Positions 27,144-37,134 of a stretch of DNA of 64,000 nt are shown one piece after another. Position numbers and translations under genes: made by a program. The notes under the pieces are model-generated. The model saw only the letters and a program-made list of their open reading frames with translations. It was not told the origin of the DNA and made no database searches. The DNA is from Marinobacter sp. DY40_1A1 (GTDB lineage Bacteria; Pseudomonadota; Gammaproteobacteria; Pseudomonadales; Oleiphilaceae), in NCBI RefSeq assembly GCF_016597815.1, contig NZ_VCHA01000001.1, positions 62,001 to 126,000 on the forward strand, written 5' to 3'. Within the stretch, counting starts at the first letter, position 1. Each line of letters starts with the position of its first letter.

Positions 27144-27172
27144 AAAGTTGGACTTTGAAAAGTTGGACTTTT
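27144..27172. promoter_or_regulatory. Tandem palindromes before the wax ester synthase gene
   Basis: AAAGT-TGG-ACTTT (27144-27156) is followed after one base by AAAAGT-TGG-ACTTTT (27158-27172). Two near-identical palindromes in tandem look like a double operator or strong stem-loops. They lie 33-61 bases upstream of the wax ester synthase start. The cognate regulator is unknown; the arms do not resemble the DesT sites nearby. Confidence 0.45.
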
Positions 27173-27349
27173 AGTTGTTGCTTGCAAGTATACGGGTTGC
27201 AGACCCTACAGACGATCACCTGGATGAAAAAAAGTAAGAATGGATCACAAGCTGTTCGAGGCTTTTGTTACATTCATGCTCCCGAAAGTGAAACGCTTGT
27301 GATAGGTTCACAGTATTGGATTAATAAAAACAACAACATCGGAGGCGCT

Positions 27350-28234
27350 GTGGAATCCAGCCCCCTTATCTCAGCCGGACTGCCAATCGCTCTGTTTATT
27401 ATTATGATCGGTATAGGCATGACCCTCACCCTTCGTGATTTTCGCCAGGTGGCCGTTTACCCCAAAGGCATGGTTGTGGGCACAGTCGCGCAGATTGTAT
27501 TAATGCCCATTATTGCCTTTGCGTTGGCGTCATTACTGGCACTGCCGCCCGCCATCGCGGTGGGGTTGATTATTATTGCCGCCTGCCCCGGTGGAACCAC
27601 CTCCAACCTGTTTGTACTGCTTGCCCGGGGTAATATCGCCCTCTCCATTGTGCTGACCGTCAGCGCCAGCCTGATTACCATTATTACTCTGCCACTGATC
27701 ACCAATATGGCTCTTCAGTTTTACATGGGTACCGAAGAGGACATTACGCTGCCGGTAGGGAAAACCATTGGCATGCTGGTTGGTATTGTTCTGTTGCCGG
27801 TGGCGATAGGTATGCTGGTGCGTTCTCGCAAACCTGAAGTGGCGCGCAAGGCAGAGAGTATTGTGAGTGTGTTTGGCGGCATTGTGCTGGCGGTGCTGAT
27901 TGTGGCGCTTGTCTACGGAACGCGGGATCAGATCTGGAAGCTGCTGGCGCAAGCGGGACCGGCAACGCTGTTGCTGAACGGGGCGGGCATTTTTATCGGT
28001 TTGCTCGCCGGCCGTGCAGCCAGCCTGACGCAGCGGGAATCCCTGGCGGTGGCGGTGGAACTGGGAGTTAAGAATGGAACGATTGGCCTGATGGTCACGC
28101 TCACTCTGCTGGAGTCCAGCACTATGTCCATTCCGGCAGCGGTCTACGGCGTGCTCATGTTCCCGATCGGATTTTTGCTGGCTATGTATGGTCGGCGCGT
28201 TATCCCCAAAACCACGGCGGGCCTTGGGGAGTAG
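27350..28234 (+). CDS. Bile acid:sodium symporter (BASS) family transporter
   Basis: The 294-residue protein has about nine to ten helices. It shows BASS motifs such as GMTLTLRDF near residue 25, IIAACPGGTTSNLFVLLARGN in the core and ELGVKNGTIG near residue 240. It probably imports an organic anion with sodium. The substrate is not evident, since relatives carry bile acids, pyruvate or other carboxylates. I use GTG 27350 with GGAGG upstream. The longer open frame overlaps the divergent wax synthase gene and lacks family similarity. Confidence 0.88.
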   Translation: MESSPLISAGLPIALFIIMIGIGMTLTLRDFRQVAVYPKGMVVGTVAQIVLMPIIAFALASLLALPPAIAVGLIIIAACPGGTTSNLFVLLARGNIALSIVLTVSASLITIITLPLITNMALQFYMGTEEDITLPVGKTIGMLVGIVLLPVAIGMLVRSRKPEVARKAESIVSVFGGIVLAVLIVALVYGTRDQIWKLLAQAGPATLLLNGAGIFIGLLAGRAASLTQRESLAVAVELGVKNGTIGLMVTLTLLESSTMSIPAAVYGVLMFPIGFLLAMYGRRVIPKTTAGLGE

Positions 28235-28239
28235 GAGCT

Positions 28240-28259
28240 GCCGGCGCTCCCTCGCCGGC
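28240..28259. repeat. GC-rich palindrome, REP-like or terminator
   Basis: GCCGGCG-CTCCCT-CGCCGGC is a perfect seven-base stem in the short convergent gap between the transporter and the PepSY-type gene. The context GTAGGAGCTGCCGG...CGCCGGCGATGA resembles extragenic palindromes of pseudomonads. No T-tract follows. Confidence 0.4.
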
Positions 28260-28272
28260 GATGATCAGGTAA

Positions 28273-28749
28273 TTACTTCCGGCCGTCTTTATCTATTTTG
28301 GTAGGCTCCAGACTGCCATTGCGGAAATCGATTTCCAACTCATACCCGTCGGCATTATCACCTTCCACTTCAATATCGCCTTTGGCGTTGATGCTGATTT
28401 CCTCAATCCGGCTCATGCCCTGATTCATACTGGCATCAATGTAATCAGATACTTCGGCGGCAGACAGGCCCCAGGGGCCATCTGTACGCTTGCGGCGCTC
28501 TTCTTTTTTAATGGTGCCATCGCTGCTTACATCCAGCTCGACAAACCACTCCCCATCTACCCAGCCTTCGATTTCCATGCTGCCATCATCGTTGCGGTCA
28601 TCTTCCAGTTCAATGCTGTGAAAGTGGGAAATACCATAGTCTGAACCGATCTGGATGGCGCGTTTGGCGTCGTCAATGGTTCCGGATGCAAAGGCCAGTG
28701 GTGCGGCAACAAGGCTGGCGGCAAGTACAGATGCGATAAGTTTTTTCAT
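28273..28749 (-). CDS. Secreted PepSY-like protein with calcium-type acidic loop
   Basis: The 158-residue protein has a signal peptide (MKKLIASVLAASLVAAPLAFA). Its mature part has two PepSY-like beta units (VDGEWFVELDVSSDGTIKKEE and AKGDIEVEGDNADGYELEIDF). The segment Asp51-Arg-Asn53-Asp-Asp55-Gly56 follows the DxDxDG calcium-loop pattern, and other acidic DG turns occur. It is divergent from a second PepSY gene that leads a two-component operon. It is probably periplasmic and controlled by that system, as PepSY proteins are in related bacteria. The function is unknown. Confidence 0.75.
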   Translation of the reverse strand: MKKLIASVLAASLVAAPLAFASGTIDDAKRAIQIGSDYGISHFHSIELEDDRNDDGSMEIEGWVDGEWFVELDVSSDGTIKKEERRKRTDGPWGLSAAEVSDYIDASMNQGMSRIEEISINAKGDIEVEGDNADGYELEIDFRNGSLEPTKIDKDGRK

Positions 28750-28902
28750 AGTGTTACTCCTGACTCGTTGGTTGCAATGTGTCTTTCAATCGTCTTTTCA
28801 GTGCTTGTGGCAATGCGCCCGAGGCAAGCTGGCTGATGCAGGGCTTCCTGAGCGTTGAGTGCATCTTAAGTAACGCCTGCTTGCAGGAGGGTGAGTGTTT
28901 CG

Positions 28903-28918
28903 TTCATGGTTCATTCAT
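28903..28918 (+). promoter_or_regulatory. TTCAT direct repeats before the PepSY-RR-HK operon
   Basis: TTCAT occurs three times within 16 bases (28903-28907, 28910-28914, 28914-28918), about 24 bases before the start codon. Spaced direct repeats of this type are typical of sites for OmpR/PhoB-family response regulators. The operon encodes one, so autoregulation is plausible. Confidence 0.3.
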
Positions 28919-28941
28919 GTTGGCTCTGACAGAATGAACCC

Positions 28942-29310
28942 ATGAAAAAACTGCCCTGCTATCTTCTGAAGCTGATCATCCCCACCGCTGCGTTTATTGT
29001 TGCGGCGTTTGCCATTGCCTTGTGCCTGACCCTTCCCATGCCAGCCTCCGCAGATGAAGACTGGCGCAAACTCCATGAAGAGGTGCAGGCCGGCCGCATA
29101 AAGCCCTTGGGTGATATTCTGGACAGCCTGCTGCGCGACTGGGATGGCCAGGTGATTGATGTGGAGTTTGAGGAAGACGATGGCCGGCGGATCTACGAAA
29201 TCGAACTGCTGGGCACACAAGGCCAGGTGGTGGAGTTTGAAGTGGACGCAGTAACCGGTGAGCTGATCGGCATTGAGGGCAAAAACATCAAGGGAATGAA
29301 GCGCCAATGA
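28942..29310 (+). CDS. PepSY domain protein, membrane-anchored or secreted
   Basis: The 122-residue protein has a long hydrophobic N-terminus with an ASA cleavage-like site near residue 37. It then has one PepSY unit: VIDVEFEEDDGRRIYEIELLG followed by VVEFEVDAVTGELIGIEG. It overlaps the response regulator gene by four bases (ATGA), so the three genes form one operon. PepSY proteins encoded with such systems are thought to modulate the sensor or an envelope protease. This is inferred. Confidence 0.82.
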   Translation: MKKLPCYLLKLIIPTAAFIVAAFAIALCLTLPMPASADEDWRKLHEEVQAGRIKPLGDILDSLLRDWDGQVIDVEFEEDDGRRIYEIELLGTQGQVVEFEVDAVTGELIGIEGKNIKGMKRQ

Positions 29311-29978
29311 AAATTTTACTGGTAGAGGATGATCAACCGCTGGCACAGGGGCTTGCCGCTTCACTTGAGGATGCCGGCTTGCTGGTGGAGATCGCAGGAG
29401 ACGGCCGTACCGCGGATTTTCTGATCACTACCGAGCGCTACGACGCAGTGATTCTGGATCTCGGGCTACCCGATGGCAACGGCGCTCAATGGTTGTCCGG
29501 ATGGCGCGAACAGGGCATTGAGTTGCCGGTTCTGATTCTGACCGCGCGTGAACGCTGGTCAGACAAAGCCGCAGGTTTTTCTGCGGGCGCCGATGACTAC
29601 GTCACCAAACCGTTTGAAACGGCCGAAATCCTGTTCCGGTTGCGAGCCCTGGTGCGCCGGGCCCATGGCCACGCCCACCCGGTTATCCGCATAGGAGATA
29701 TTTCTCTGGATACACACAGTGCACAGGTTACCCGTGCCGGAATGCCGGTATCCCTGACGGCTCAGGAATTCCGGCTGCTTTCCCATCTTGTACATGCCGC
29801 GCCTCGCGTGGTCAGCCGTGCGGAGTTAACCGAGCATGTGTATGACGGCGACACAGAGCCTGATTCCAATGTGATTGATGTTCAAGTCAGCCGCCTGCGG
29901 CGAAAACTGGGCAGCCGGAGTATTGAAACCTTGCGCGGCCAGGGCTACCGGATGGTTTCGGATAACACGGCATCATGA
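29307..29978 (+). CDS. OmpR/PhoP-family response regulator
   Basis: This 223-residue regulator has a receiver domain with acidic pocket Asp8-Asp9, phosphoacceptor Asp51 (VILDLGLPDGNG), a conserved Thr (LTARE) and Lys (TKPF). A winged-helix output domain follows (LTAQEFRLL, then DVQVSRLRRKLG and IETLRGQGYRM). It resembles PhoP/QseB-type regulators. It overlaps both neighbours by four bases and pairs with the kinase downstream. The signal is unknown; the PepSY partner suggests a divalent cation or envelope signal. Confidence 0.94.
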   Translation: MKILLVEDDQPLAQGLAASLEDAGLLVEIAGDGRTADFLITTERYDAVILDLGLPDGNGAQWLSGWREQGIELPVLILTARERWSDKAAGFSAGADDYVTKPFETAEILFRLRALVRRAHGHAHPVIRIGDISLDTHSAQVTRAGMPVSLTAQEFRLLSHLVHAAPRVVSRAELTEHVYDGDTEPDSNVIDVQVSRLRRKLGSRSIETLRGQGYRMVSDNTAS

Positions 29979-31336
29979 TATCGGCAGACAAGCTGCGCCG
30001 TCTTCCAATAGCCACACGAATGCTGGCGTCGGCACTGGTGCTGACTGTGCTGATACTGCCGGCTGCCGGCGCTCTGTTGTCGTGGAATTTCAGGGAGGCG
30101 GTGAATACCGCCTTCAATGAACGACTTGAAAGCCTGCTCAATGTGGTCATTGCCGGCGTCAGTTATGATGTTCGGCAAGACACTCTGGTGACCAACAGAC
30201 AGCTGGGTGATTCCCGTTTTGATCGTGTGTTTTCGGGCTGGTACTGGCAAGTGCGTGATGAGGGTGAGCGGGTGCTTACTTCCCGCTCGCTATGGGATCA
30301 ACGGCTGGCCATTTCTCATGAGCCTGGCATGGCCTTTCGAACCATCATCGGGCCCAGAGATAAACAGCTCCGGTTGCTGGAGCGCGATATACGCCTTCCC
30401 AACCTTGATGAGGTTTTACATGTGCAGGTGGCCGCCAGCCTGGATGAAGTCGAAGCACAGGTTGCGAGGTTTCAGACCTTACTGTGGTTGTCGTTGGCGA
30501 CACTGGGCGGTCTTCTTATTGTGCTGACCGGATTGCAGATCCGCTGGGGACTGGCGCCTCTGCGCCGGATTGAACAAAGCCTGAAAGCGGTAGAACAGGG
30601 TCGCCAACCAGCCATTGAGACGAACCTGCCCAGAGAGTTGGCACGGCTGGCGGACGCGATCAATACCGTGCTGGATAGAGATCAGCGCCTGATGGAGCGG
30701 GGTAGAACAGCTGCCGGTAATCTGGCTCACGCCCTGAAAACTCCGGTCGCGGTACTGGGCACTCTGGCAGAGCGCTTGCCCCAGGAGCAGCAACAGGCCA
30801 TGGCTGCGGAACTTAAACGCCTGGATGAGGCTGTAAGGCACCATCTTGCCCGTGCTTCCGCAGCAGGGCCGGTCGCACTGGGAGCGGAACAGGAACTCAT
30901 TGTCGTACTCAAGCCCGTGGTTGAGGGTGTTCGGCGCCTAGCGGGCAGGCGCGGCCTGGAGTTTCATAGCGAGTTGAACTCAGGGCTCAGGGTGCGGATT
31001 GATGCCCAGGACTTGCAGGAAATTGTCGGAAATCTGCTGGAAAATGCGATCAACTGGGCTAAAAGTTTCATAAATTTGACCGGCACCGTTGAAGGGGGCT
31101 GGCTGGTGCTCAGCGTTTCAGACGACGGGCCTGGCATGTCTCCGGAAACCCGCCAGCAGGCTCTGAGCCGTGGTGGCAAGCTGGATGAAGCAAAGTCCGG
31201 TTCCGGGCTGGGGCTATCGATAGTTACTGAATTGGTGGAGTTGCACGGCGGCGAGCTCCGGCTGGATGACAGCCCCGAAGGCGGCTTGCGAGCCGAAGTG
31301 ATTCTGCCCCTGGCCCAGCTGCGCTCAGGGGGTTAA
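29975..31336 (+). CDS. Sensor histidine kinase, PhoQ/QseC-like
   Basis: The 453-residue kinase has an N-terminal helix (about 17-36), a periplasmic sensor of about 130 residues, a second helix (about 168-188), a HAMP-like linker and a dimerisation domain with His252 (NLAHALKTPVAVL). The ATPase domain carries the N box NLLENAINWA, G1 DDGPGM and G2 GSGLGLSIV. It is the cognate kinase of the regulator with which it overlaps. Its 3' end overlaps the convergent spoVR gene by 12 bases. Confidence 0.93.
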   Translation: MISADKLRRLPIATRMLASALVLTVLILPAAGALLSWNFREAVNTAFNERLESLLNVVIAGVSYDVRQDTLVTNRQLGDSRFDRVFSGWYWQVRDEGERVLTSRSLWDQRLAISHEPGMAFRTIIGPRDKQLRLLERDIRLPNLDEVLHVQVAASLDEVEAQVARFQTLLWLSLATLGGLLIVLTGLQIRWGLAPLRRIEQSLKAVEQGRQPAIETNLPRELARLADAINTVLDRDQRLMERGRTAAGNLAHALKTPVAVLGTLAERLPQEQQQAMAAELKRLDEAVRHHLARASAAGPVALGAEQELIVVLKPVVEGVRRLAGRRGLEFHSELNSGLRVRIDAQDLQEIVGNLLENAINWAKSFINLTGTVEGGWLVLSVSDDGPGMSPETRQQALSRGGKLDEAKSGSGLGLSIVTELVELHGGELRLDDSPEGGLRAEVILPLAQLRSGG

Positions 31337-32884
31337 CGGCGGCGGGTGCGGGCAATGGTACTCATCTAATACCCTACCTTCGTCGACACTTTCGAGATGC
31401 ACATCAAAGCCCCAGAGCCTGTGTGCATGCCGCAGCACCTCTTCTGTATCTTTGCCCAGAGGCACTCTGTCCACCGGCACATGCCTGAGCATCAGTGAGC
31501 GGTCGCCCCGTAAATCCACGTTCCACACCTGAATATTGGGTTCCCGGTAACTGAGGTTGTACTGGCGTGCCAGTTTCTCCCGCAATTCCCGGTAGCCTGG
31601 CTCGTCGTGAATGGCCGTTACCTTGTAGTTGTCTTCCATATCGTCATCCTCAATGGCAAACAGCCTCAAGTCCCGCATCACTTTGGGCGAAAGGAACTGC
31701 TGGATAAAACTCTCATCCTTGAAGTTGGCCATGGCAAAGTGCAGGGTTTTCACCCAGTCCGTGCCGGCGATGTCGGGGAACCATTCGCGATCCTCATGGG
31801 TGGGTGTTTCGCAGATTCGGCGCAGATCGGTGAAGATCGAAAAGCCAAGAGTGTAAGGGTTGATGCCGGAGTACCAGGGGCTATTGAATGGTGGCTGGTA
31901 CACCACCGCTGTGTGGCTCTGCAGGAACTCCAGCATGAAGCCATCGGTTACCAGACCTTTCTCGTACATTCTGTTCAGCAAGGTGTAATGCCAGAAGGTA
32001 GCCCAGCCTTCGTTCATCACCTGGGTCTGGCGCTGTGGATAGAAGTACTGAGCCAGCTTGCGCACAATCCGGATAATCTCCCGTTGCCAGGTTTCCAGTA
32101 GCGGGGCATTTTTCTCGATGAAGTACAGCAGGTTTTCCTGAGGCTCCTCCGGGTAGCGTTTTTTGCGCTTTACCGGGTCTTCATCCTCGCTCATTTTTGG
32201 AATGGTGCGCCACAGATCATTCACCCTCCGTTGCAGGTATTCTTCCCGCTCTTCCTGGCGCTGGGCTTCCCTGGCGGCAGAAATGGGTGCAGGTCGCTTG
32301 TAACGGTCAACGCCGTGGTTCATTAACGCGTGGCAGGAATCCAGTATTTGCTCAACTGCATCCACGCCATAGCGCTCTTCGCATTCGGATACATAATTCC
32401 GGGCAAACACCAGGTAATCAATAATGGCACTGGCGTCTGTCCAGGTGCGGAACAGGTAATTGCCTTTGAAGAAGGAGTTGTGGCCATAGCAGGCATGGGC
32501 GATGACCAGTGCCTGCATGGGCAGAGTGTTTTCTTCCATCAGGTAGGCAATGCAGGGGTTGGAGTTGATGACTATTTCATAGGCCAGCCCCATCTGCCCG
32601 CGCTGGTAGCCTTTGGAGGTGCTGAGAAACTGCTTGCCGAAGGACCAATGATTGTAGCCAACCGGCATGCCAACCGAGCTGTAGGCATCCATCATTTGCT
32701 CGGCGCTGATTACTTCAACCTGATTGGGGTAGGTGTCCAGGCCGAACTCGGCAGCGCACTTGGCGATTTCTTCATCGTACTGCCGAATCAGATCGAAGGT
32801 CCATTCCGAGCCAGTGGAGATGGGCTTGCGAGTGGCCGGGCTGTCATTGCCTGGCGCATTGGGGCGGTCTATTGCATCGCTCAT
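31325..32884 (-). CDS. SpoVR family protein (YcgB-like)
   Basis: The 519-residue soluble protein belongs to the SpoVR family. Typical segments are [54 protein letters not shown] and [11 protein letters not shown]. Several conserved His/Glu residues suggest a metal site, but the activity is unknown. It is the third gene of the prkA-yeaH-spoVR set, which is expressed under nutrient stress in other bacteria. Its ATG overlaps the stop of the upstream gene by four bases. Confidence 0.93.
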   Translation of the reverse strand: MSDAIDRPNAPGNDSPATRKPISTGSEWTFDLIRQYDEEIAKCAAEFGLDTYPNQVEVISAEQMMDAYSSVGMPVGYNHWSFGKQFLSTSKGYQRGQMGLAYEIVINSNPCIAYLMEENTLPMQALVIAHACYGHNSFFKGNYLFRTWTDASAIIDYLVFARNYVSECEERYGVDAVEQILDSCHALMNHGVDRYKRPAPISAAREAQRQEEREEYLQRRVNDLWRTIPKMSEDEDPVKRKKRYPEEPQENLLYFIEKNAPLLETWQREIIRIVRKLAQYFYPQRQTQVMNEGWATFWHYTLLNRMYEKGLVTDGFMLEFLQSHTAVVYQPPFNSPWYSGINPYTLGFSIFTDLRRICETPTHEDREWFPDIAGTDWVKTLHFAMANFKDESFIQQFLSPKVMRDLRLFAIEDDDMEDNYKVTAIHDEPGYRELREKLARQYNLSYREPNIQVWNVDLRGDRSLMLRHVPVDRVPLGKDTEEVLRHAHRLWGFDVHLESVDEGRVLDEYHCPHPPPLTP

Positions 32885-34176
32885 GCCGCTTTCCTCTCAA
32901 ACAACCGACGGAAAACCGGGTAGATCTCGCTCGGGTCGGCAATTTGCTGCTGGGCAAAGCTCCCCGGAAATTGCTCCTGTACCCGCTCGTATTCGTGCCA
33001 GAGCATCTGGTGATCCTGGGGCGTAATCTCCACATAGGCAAAGTACTGCACCAGGGGCAGAATGCGGTCAGTTAAAAGCTTGCCGCAGATGGGGGAGTCG
33101 TCGTTCCAGTTGTCGCCATCGGAGGCCTGGGCTGCATAGATATTCCACTCTGCAGGCGAGTAGCGGGAGTCGATGATCTTGTGCATCAACTTCAAAGCAC
33201 TGGATACAATGGTGCCACCGGTTTCCCGGGAATAGAAAAACTCCTCTTCATCCACTTCCTTGGCGCTGGTGTGGTGGCGGATAAACACCACATCGATTTT
33301 CTTGTAGTTCTTTTTCAGGAACAGGTACAGAAGGATGAAAAACCGTTTGGCGGTATCCTTGTGCATCTGGGTCATGGAACCGGACACATCCATCAGGCAG
33401 AACATGACGGCGCTGGTGGCCGGTTTGTGCTGCTTCAGGTGCTGTCGGTAGCGCAGGTCGATTTCATCAATGAAGGGGATGCGTTTTACATTGGCTTTCA
33501 GCCGGGCAATTTCGTCCTCAAGCACCCGGATTTGATCATCGTGGCTGAAGGCTGCATCCAGATCGGCAGGCGCGCTTTTGAGGTCCGCGAGTTGGGCCTC
33601 AAGTTCACGAATTTTCTTCTTGCGTGCGCCACCCAGACCCAACCGGCGAGCATGGGCACCGCGCAGTGACCGGATAACGTCGAGCTTGGCGGGTACGCCT
33701 TGGGTGCTGAACCCGGAACGCACATAATTGAAGGACTCGGTATCCTTGAGCTGCTTTCGGACAAGGTTCGGGAGTTCCAGATCATCGAAAAGGAAGTTCA
33801 GAAACTCGTCCTGGGTAATCTGGAAGGCAAATTCATCCATGCCTTCGCCATCTGGGCTGGCATTGCCTTGCCCCTGACCCTGGCCGCCACCACCTTCGGG
33901 CTTGGGCAACAGGTCTCCCGTTACAAAATCCCGGTTGCCCGGGTGAACCATCTCGCGATGACCACCCTGGCCGTGATGAAACACCGGCTCATCAATGTCC
34001 CGCGTGGGAATACTGACGCTCTCCCCCCGTTCTATGTCGGTGATTGAGCGCCGGTGCACCGCATCCGAAACCGCCTTCTTGATGTGATGCCGGTAGCGGC
34101 GCAAAAACCGCTCCCGGTTCACCGCACTCTTGTTCTTGCCATTCAGTCGTCGGTCGACAATGTGGGTCATACCCAT
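32881..34176 (-). CDS. DUF444 (YeaH-type) protein with VWA-like fold
   Basis: The 431-residue protein has a basic N-terminus, a Gly/Gln-rich linker near residue 100 and a C-terminal von Willebrand A-like domain with the MIDAS motif DVSGSM. ATG 34176 has GGAG eight bases upstream. It is coupled to spoVR by a four-base overlap and follows prkA by 68 bases. E. coli YeaH works with the kinase YeaG (PrkA) in adaptation to starvation. The biochemical role is not known. Confidence 0.93.
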   Translation of the reverse strand: MGMTHIVDRRLNGKNKSAVNRERFLRRYRHHIKKAVSDAVHRRSITDIERGESVSIPTRDIDEPVFHHGQGGHREMVHPGNRDFVTGDLLPKPEGGGGQGQGQGNASPDGEGMDEFAFQITQDEFLNFLFDDLELPNLVRKQLKDTESFNYVRSGFSTQGVPAKLDVIRSLRGAHARRLGLGGARKKKIRELEAQLADLKSAPADLDAAFSHDDQIRVLEDEIARLKANVKRIPFIDEIDLRYRQHLKQHKPATSAVMFCLMDVSGSMTQMHKDTAKRFFILLYLFLKKNYKKIDVVFIRHHTSAKEVDEEEFFYSRETGGTIVSSALKLMHKIIDSRYSPAEWNIYAAQASDGDNWNDDSPICGKLLTDRILPLVQYFAYVEITPQDHQMLWHEYERVQEQFPGSFAQQQIADPSEIYPVFRRLFERKAA

Positions 34177-34244
34177 AATTCACACTCCACTTACACGTTC
34201 GGGGCAAAAGCTGCAGGCCGGTTGTGCCCGGCCATACTGCCCTG

Positions 34245-36167
34245 CTAGTGCGACTTGCGAACTCGCAGGTACCATTCTGCAAGCAGGCGCACCTGCTTCT
34301 CGGTGTAGCCCCGATCGACCATACGTTCGACGAACTGCTTGTGCTTGCTCTGATCCTCCTGGCTGGCTTTGGGATTGAATGAAATAACCGGCAGCAGGTC
34401 TTCGGTGTTGGAGAACATCTTCTTCTCGATCACGCTGCGGAGTTTTTCATAACTGAGCCAGGACGGGTTCTCACCCTGATTATTGGCTCGTGCCCGCAGC
34501 ACAAAGTTGACCACCTCGTTGCGGAAATCCTTTGGGTTGCTGATGCCCGCCGGCTTTTCGATTTTTTCCAGTTCCTCGTTGATAGAAGAGCGGTCGAGAA
34601 TTTCACCGGTTTCAGGATCCCGGAACTCCTGATCCTGAATCCACAGGTCGGCATAGGTTACATAGCGGTCGAAAAGGTTCTGGCCGTATTCGCTGTAGCT
34701 TTCCAGATAAGCGGTCTGGATTTCCTTACCGATAAACTGAACGTAGTGGGGAGCCAGGAATTCCTTGATGAAGCGCAGGTAGCGCTCCTGAACTTCTGGC
34801 GCAAATTGCTCCTGTTCAATCTGCTTCTCAATTACATACAGCAGATGAACCGGGTTGGCGGCCACTTCGGTGGTGTCAAAGTTGAACACCTTGGAGAGAA
34901 TCTTGAACGCAAACCGGGTAGAGAGGCCGTCCATGCCTTCGTTTACGCCTGCAGCATCCCGGTATTCCTGAATGGATTTGGCTTTGGGGTCTGTGTCTTT
35001 AATGTTCTGGCCATCGTAAACCCGCATCTTGGAGAAGATGCTGGAGTTCTCCGGCTCCTTGATGCGGGAGAACACAGAGAACTGCGCCAGCATGTCCAGA
35101 GTATCCGGTGCGCAGGGCGAGCCGGCAAGGGAACTGTTTTTCAGCAGCTTCTTGTAGATCTCCACTTCTTCCGTAACCCGCACACAGTAAGGCACCTTGA
35201 CGATATACACCCGGTCAAGAAACGCCTCGTTGTGCTTGTTGTTGCGGAAGGTTTGCCACTCCGACTCGTTGGAGTGAGCCAGAATAACGCCATCGAATGG
35301 CACCGAACCCATGCCTTCGGTGGTGTTGTAGTTGCCCTCCTGAGTTGCGGTTAACAGTGGGTGCAGTACTTTGATGGGCGCTTTGAACATCTCCACAAAT
35401 TCCATCAGCCCCTGGTTGGCTTTGCACAAGCCGCCACTGAAGCTGTAGGCATCGGGATCATCCTGGGAGTAATCCTCCAGCATGCGGATGTTCACCTTGC
35501 CCACCAGGGCAGAAATGTCCTGGTTGTTGTCGTCTCCCGGTTCGGTTTTGGATACGCCAATCTGGTCCAGCACAGAAGGGTATTTCTTTACCACGCGGAA
35601 CTTACTGATATCGCCGCCAAACTCGTGCAGGCGTTTCACTGCCCAGGGGGACATGATGTTCTTGGTGTAGCGTGTTGGGATCCCGTACTCTTCTTCCAGG
35701 ATGGCCGCGTCTTCTGCCGGATCAAAAAGCCCCAGGGGGGATTCGTTTACCGGGGAGCCTTTGATGGCGTAGAAGGGCACCTTCTGCATCAGGTATTTGA
35801 GCTTTTCCGCCAGTGATGATTTACCGCCACCAACCGGTCCCAGCAGGTAAAGGATCTGTTTCTTTTCTTCCAGGCCCTGAGCTGCGTGCCGGTAGAACGA
35901 CACGATGTTTTCTACGGCTTCTTCCATGCCATAGAATTCGGAAAACTCCGGGTATCGCTTGATGATTTTGTTGGAAAAGATGCGCGACAGACGTGGGTCG
36001 CGGGACGTATCGACAAACTCAGGTTCGCCGATGGCGATCAGTAGTCGTTCTGCGGCCGATGCATAGGCCGTTGGGTCTTTCTTGCAGATCTCGAGATATT
36101 CCTCGAGGCTGTATTCTTCTTCCTGGGTGCTCTCATACCGGTTTTTAAACTGCTGCAGTATGCTCAT
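34245..36167 (-). CDS. prkA: PrkA family AAA+ serine protein kinase (YeaG-like)
   Basis: The 640-residue protein has an AAA+ N-terminal domain with Walker A GPVGGGKSS (110-118) and a C-terminal PrkA kinase-like domain. The length and segments such as KSSLAEKLKYLMQKVPFYAIKG and ILAHSNESEWQTF are typical of the family. It is the first gene of the prkA-yeaH-spoVR operon, with GAGGGG eight bases before the ATG. Members respond to nitrogen or carbon starvation. Target proteins in this organism are unknown. Confidence 0.95.
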   Translation of the reverse strand: MSILQQFKNRYESTQEEEYSLEEYLEICKKDPTAYASAAERLLIAIGEPEFVDTSRDPRLSRIFSNKIIKRYPEFSEFYGMEEAVENIVSFYRHAAQGLEEKKQILYLLGPVGGGKSSLAEKLKYLMQKVPFYAIKGSPVNESPLGLFDPAEDAAILEEEYGIPTRYTKNIMSPWAVKRLHEFGGDISKFRVVKKYPSVLDQIGVSKTEPGDDNNQDISALVGKVNIRMLEDYSQDDPDAYSFSGGLCKANQGLMEFVEMFKAPIKVLHPLLTATQEGNYNTTEGMGSVPFDGVILAHSNESEWQTFRNNKHNEAFLDRVYIVKVPYCVRVTEEVEIYKKLLKNSSLAGSPCAPDTLDMLAQFSVFSRIKEPENSSIFSKMRVYDGQNIKDTDPKAKSIQEYRDAAGVNEGMDGLSTRFAFKILSKVFNFDTTEVAANPVHLLYVIEKQIEQEQFAPEVQERYLRFIKEFLAPHYVQFIGKEIQTAYLESYSEYGQNLFDRYVTYADLWIQDQEFRDPETGEILDRSSINEELEKIEKPAGISNPKDFRNEVVNFVLRARANNQGENPSWLSYEKLRSVIEKKMFSNTEDLLPVISFNPKASQEDQSKHKQFVERMVDRGYTEKQVRLLAEWYLRVRKSH

Positions 36168-36406
36168 GGGTAGCCCCTCGCTCGCGGTTCTTTAGCTTCT
36201 AATGCACGCAATATCCCCGTTGGGTTTACGGTCGCCATGGTGGCGATTCGTTTTGGTTATGGGTGGCTGGAATCATCCGTTCTGGCCGGCCGCGATCTGT
36301 GTCGGGTTTCGGCCTGCTCTGTCTGAGCTTAGTCCACGGTCACGAGGTTGGACAGGGAGCAAATGGTTAAGGTTCATTAAATTATGTTATTGCCATGGCC
36401 TCAGCC

Positions 36407-37060
36407 TCAGCGTTTGGTAAGCTGGAAAACACTCTCCGTAGCGCTGGCAAGGCCTTTGCGTTTGGTGAATGGATTGTCGCTGGCAAGAGTGTTGGTAAGA
36501 ACACGCTTGATGTCATAGTCAGCGCTGTAGAGCTCGTGAACTTCATCGTCGCTAACGTTGAATGGCGGCCCGGTGATTTTTGCGTTGTAGTCCAGAGTAA
36601 TGAGCAGAATGCGTGTGCCGTCGGGGATGACGGCCGTAAGATGATCCACATAAGGCTTGCGCATCGACTGGGGCAAGGCGATCAAGGCGGCGCGGTCATA
36701 TACCAGATGTATGTGTCGCAGATCATCTGGCACCAGTTGAAAGAAATCACCGCACCAGAGTTGCAGGCTGCCGTGCTCGAAGGTGGTAAATGGCTCGCTT
36801 GGGTGCACCATGGCTTTCTCGCCAGCCTCAGCAAAGAAATCCTTGCAGGCGATTTCGCTCAGCTCCACGCCGATGACCGGGTGCCCGCGATCATGTAGCC
36901 ACCACATATCGTGAGCTTTGCCGCACAAGGGCACCAAAACACCCTCTGTGCCGCCGCCAGAGAGTTCGGGCCAATGGTCGTACAGGTATTTGTTGACGGA
37001 ACCTTCGTGGAAGCCGATTTCTTTTTTGCTCCAGCGTTCGTGCCAAAAGTCATGTTCCAT
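36407..37060 (-). CDS. tpm: Thiopurine S-methyltransferase
   Basis: The 217-residue enzyme uses SAM to methylate thiols and, in bacteria, selenium or tellurium oxyanions. The N-terminus MEHDFWHERW, the motif VLVPLCGKAHDMWWL and the segment VYDRAALIALP are characteristic of bacterial Tpm. It stands alone. The 239-base gap to prkA downstream of it shows no ORF or clear terminator. Confidence 0.93.
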   Translation of the reverse strand: MEHDFWHERWSKKEIGFHEGSVNKYLYDHWPELSGGGTEGVLVPLCGKAHDMWWLHDRGHPVIGVELSEIACKDFFAEAGEKAMVHPSEPFTTFEHGSLQLWCGDFFQLVPDDLRHIHLVYDRAALIALPQSMRKPYVDHLTAVIPDGTRILLITLDYNAKITGPPFNVSDDEVHELYSADYDIKRVLTNTLASDNPFTKRKGLASATESVFQLTKR

Positions 37061-37134
37061 GGTTGCTGCTCCCTTACTTGGACGTTTGATTCAGTCTACC
37101 CTAATCTTTGCGCATATTGACGAAGGACAAACCT

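Noticed and set aside
26972..27349. N-terminal extension of the BASS transporter
   Set aside because: It overlaps the 5' end of the divergent wax synthase gene, is not membrane-like and lacks a ribosome binding site; GTG 27350 has GGAGG.
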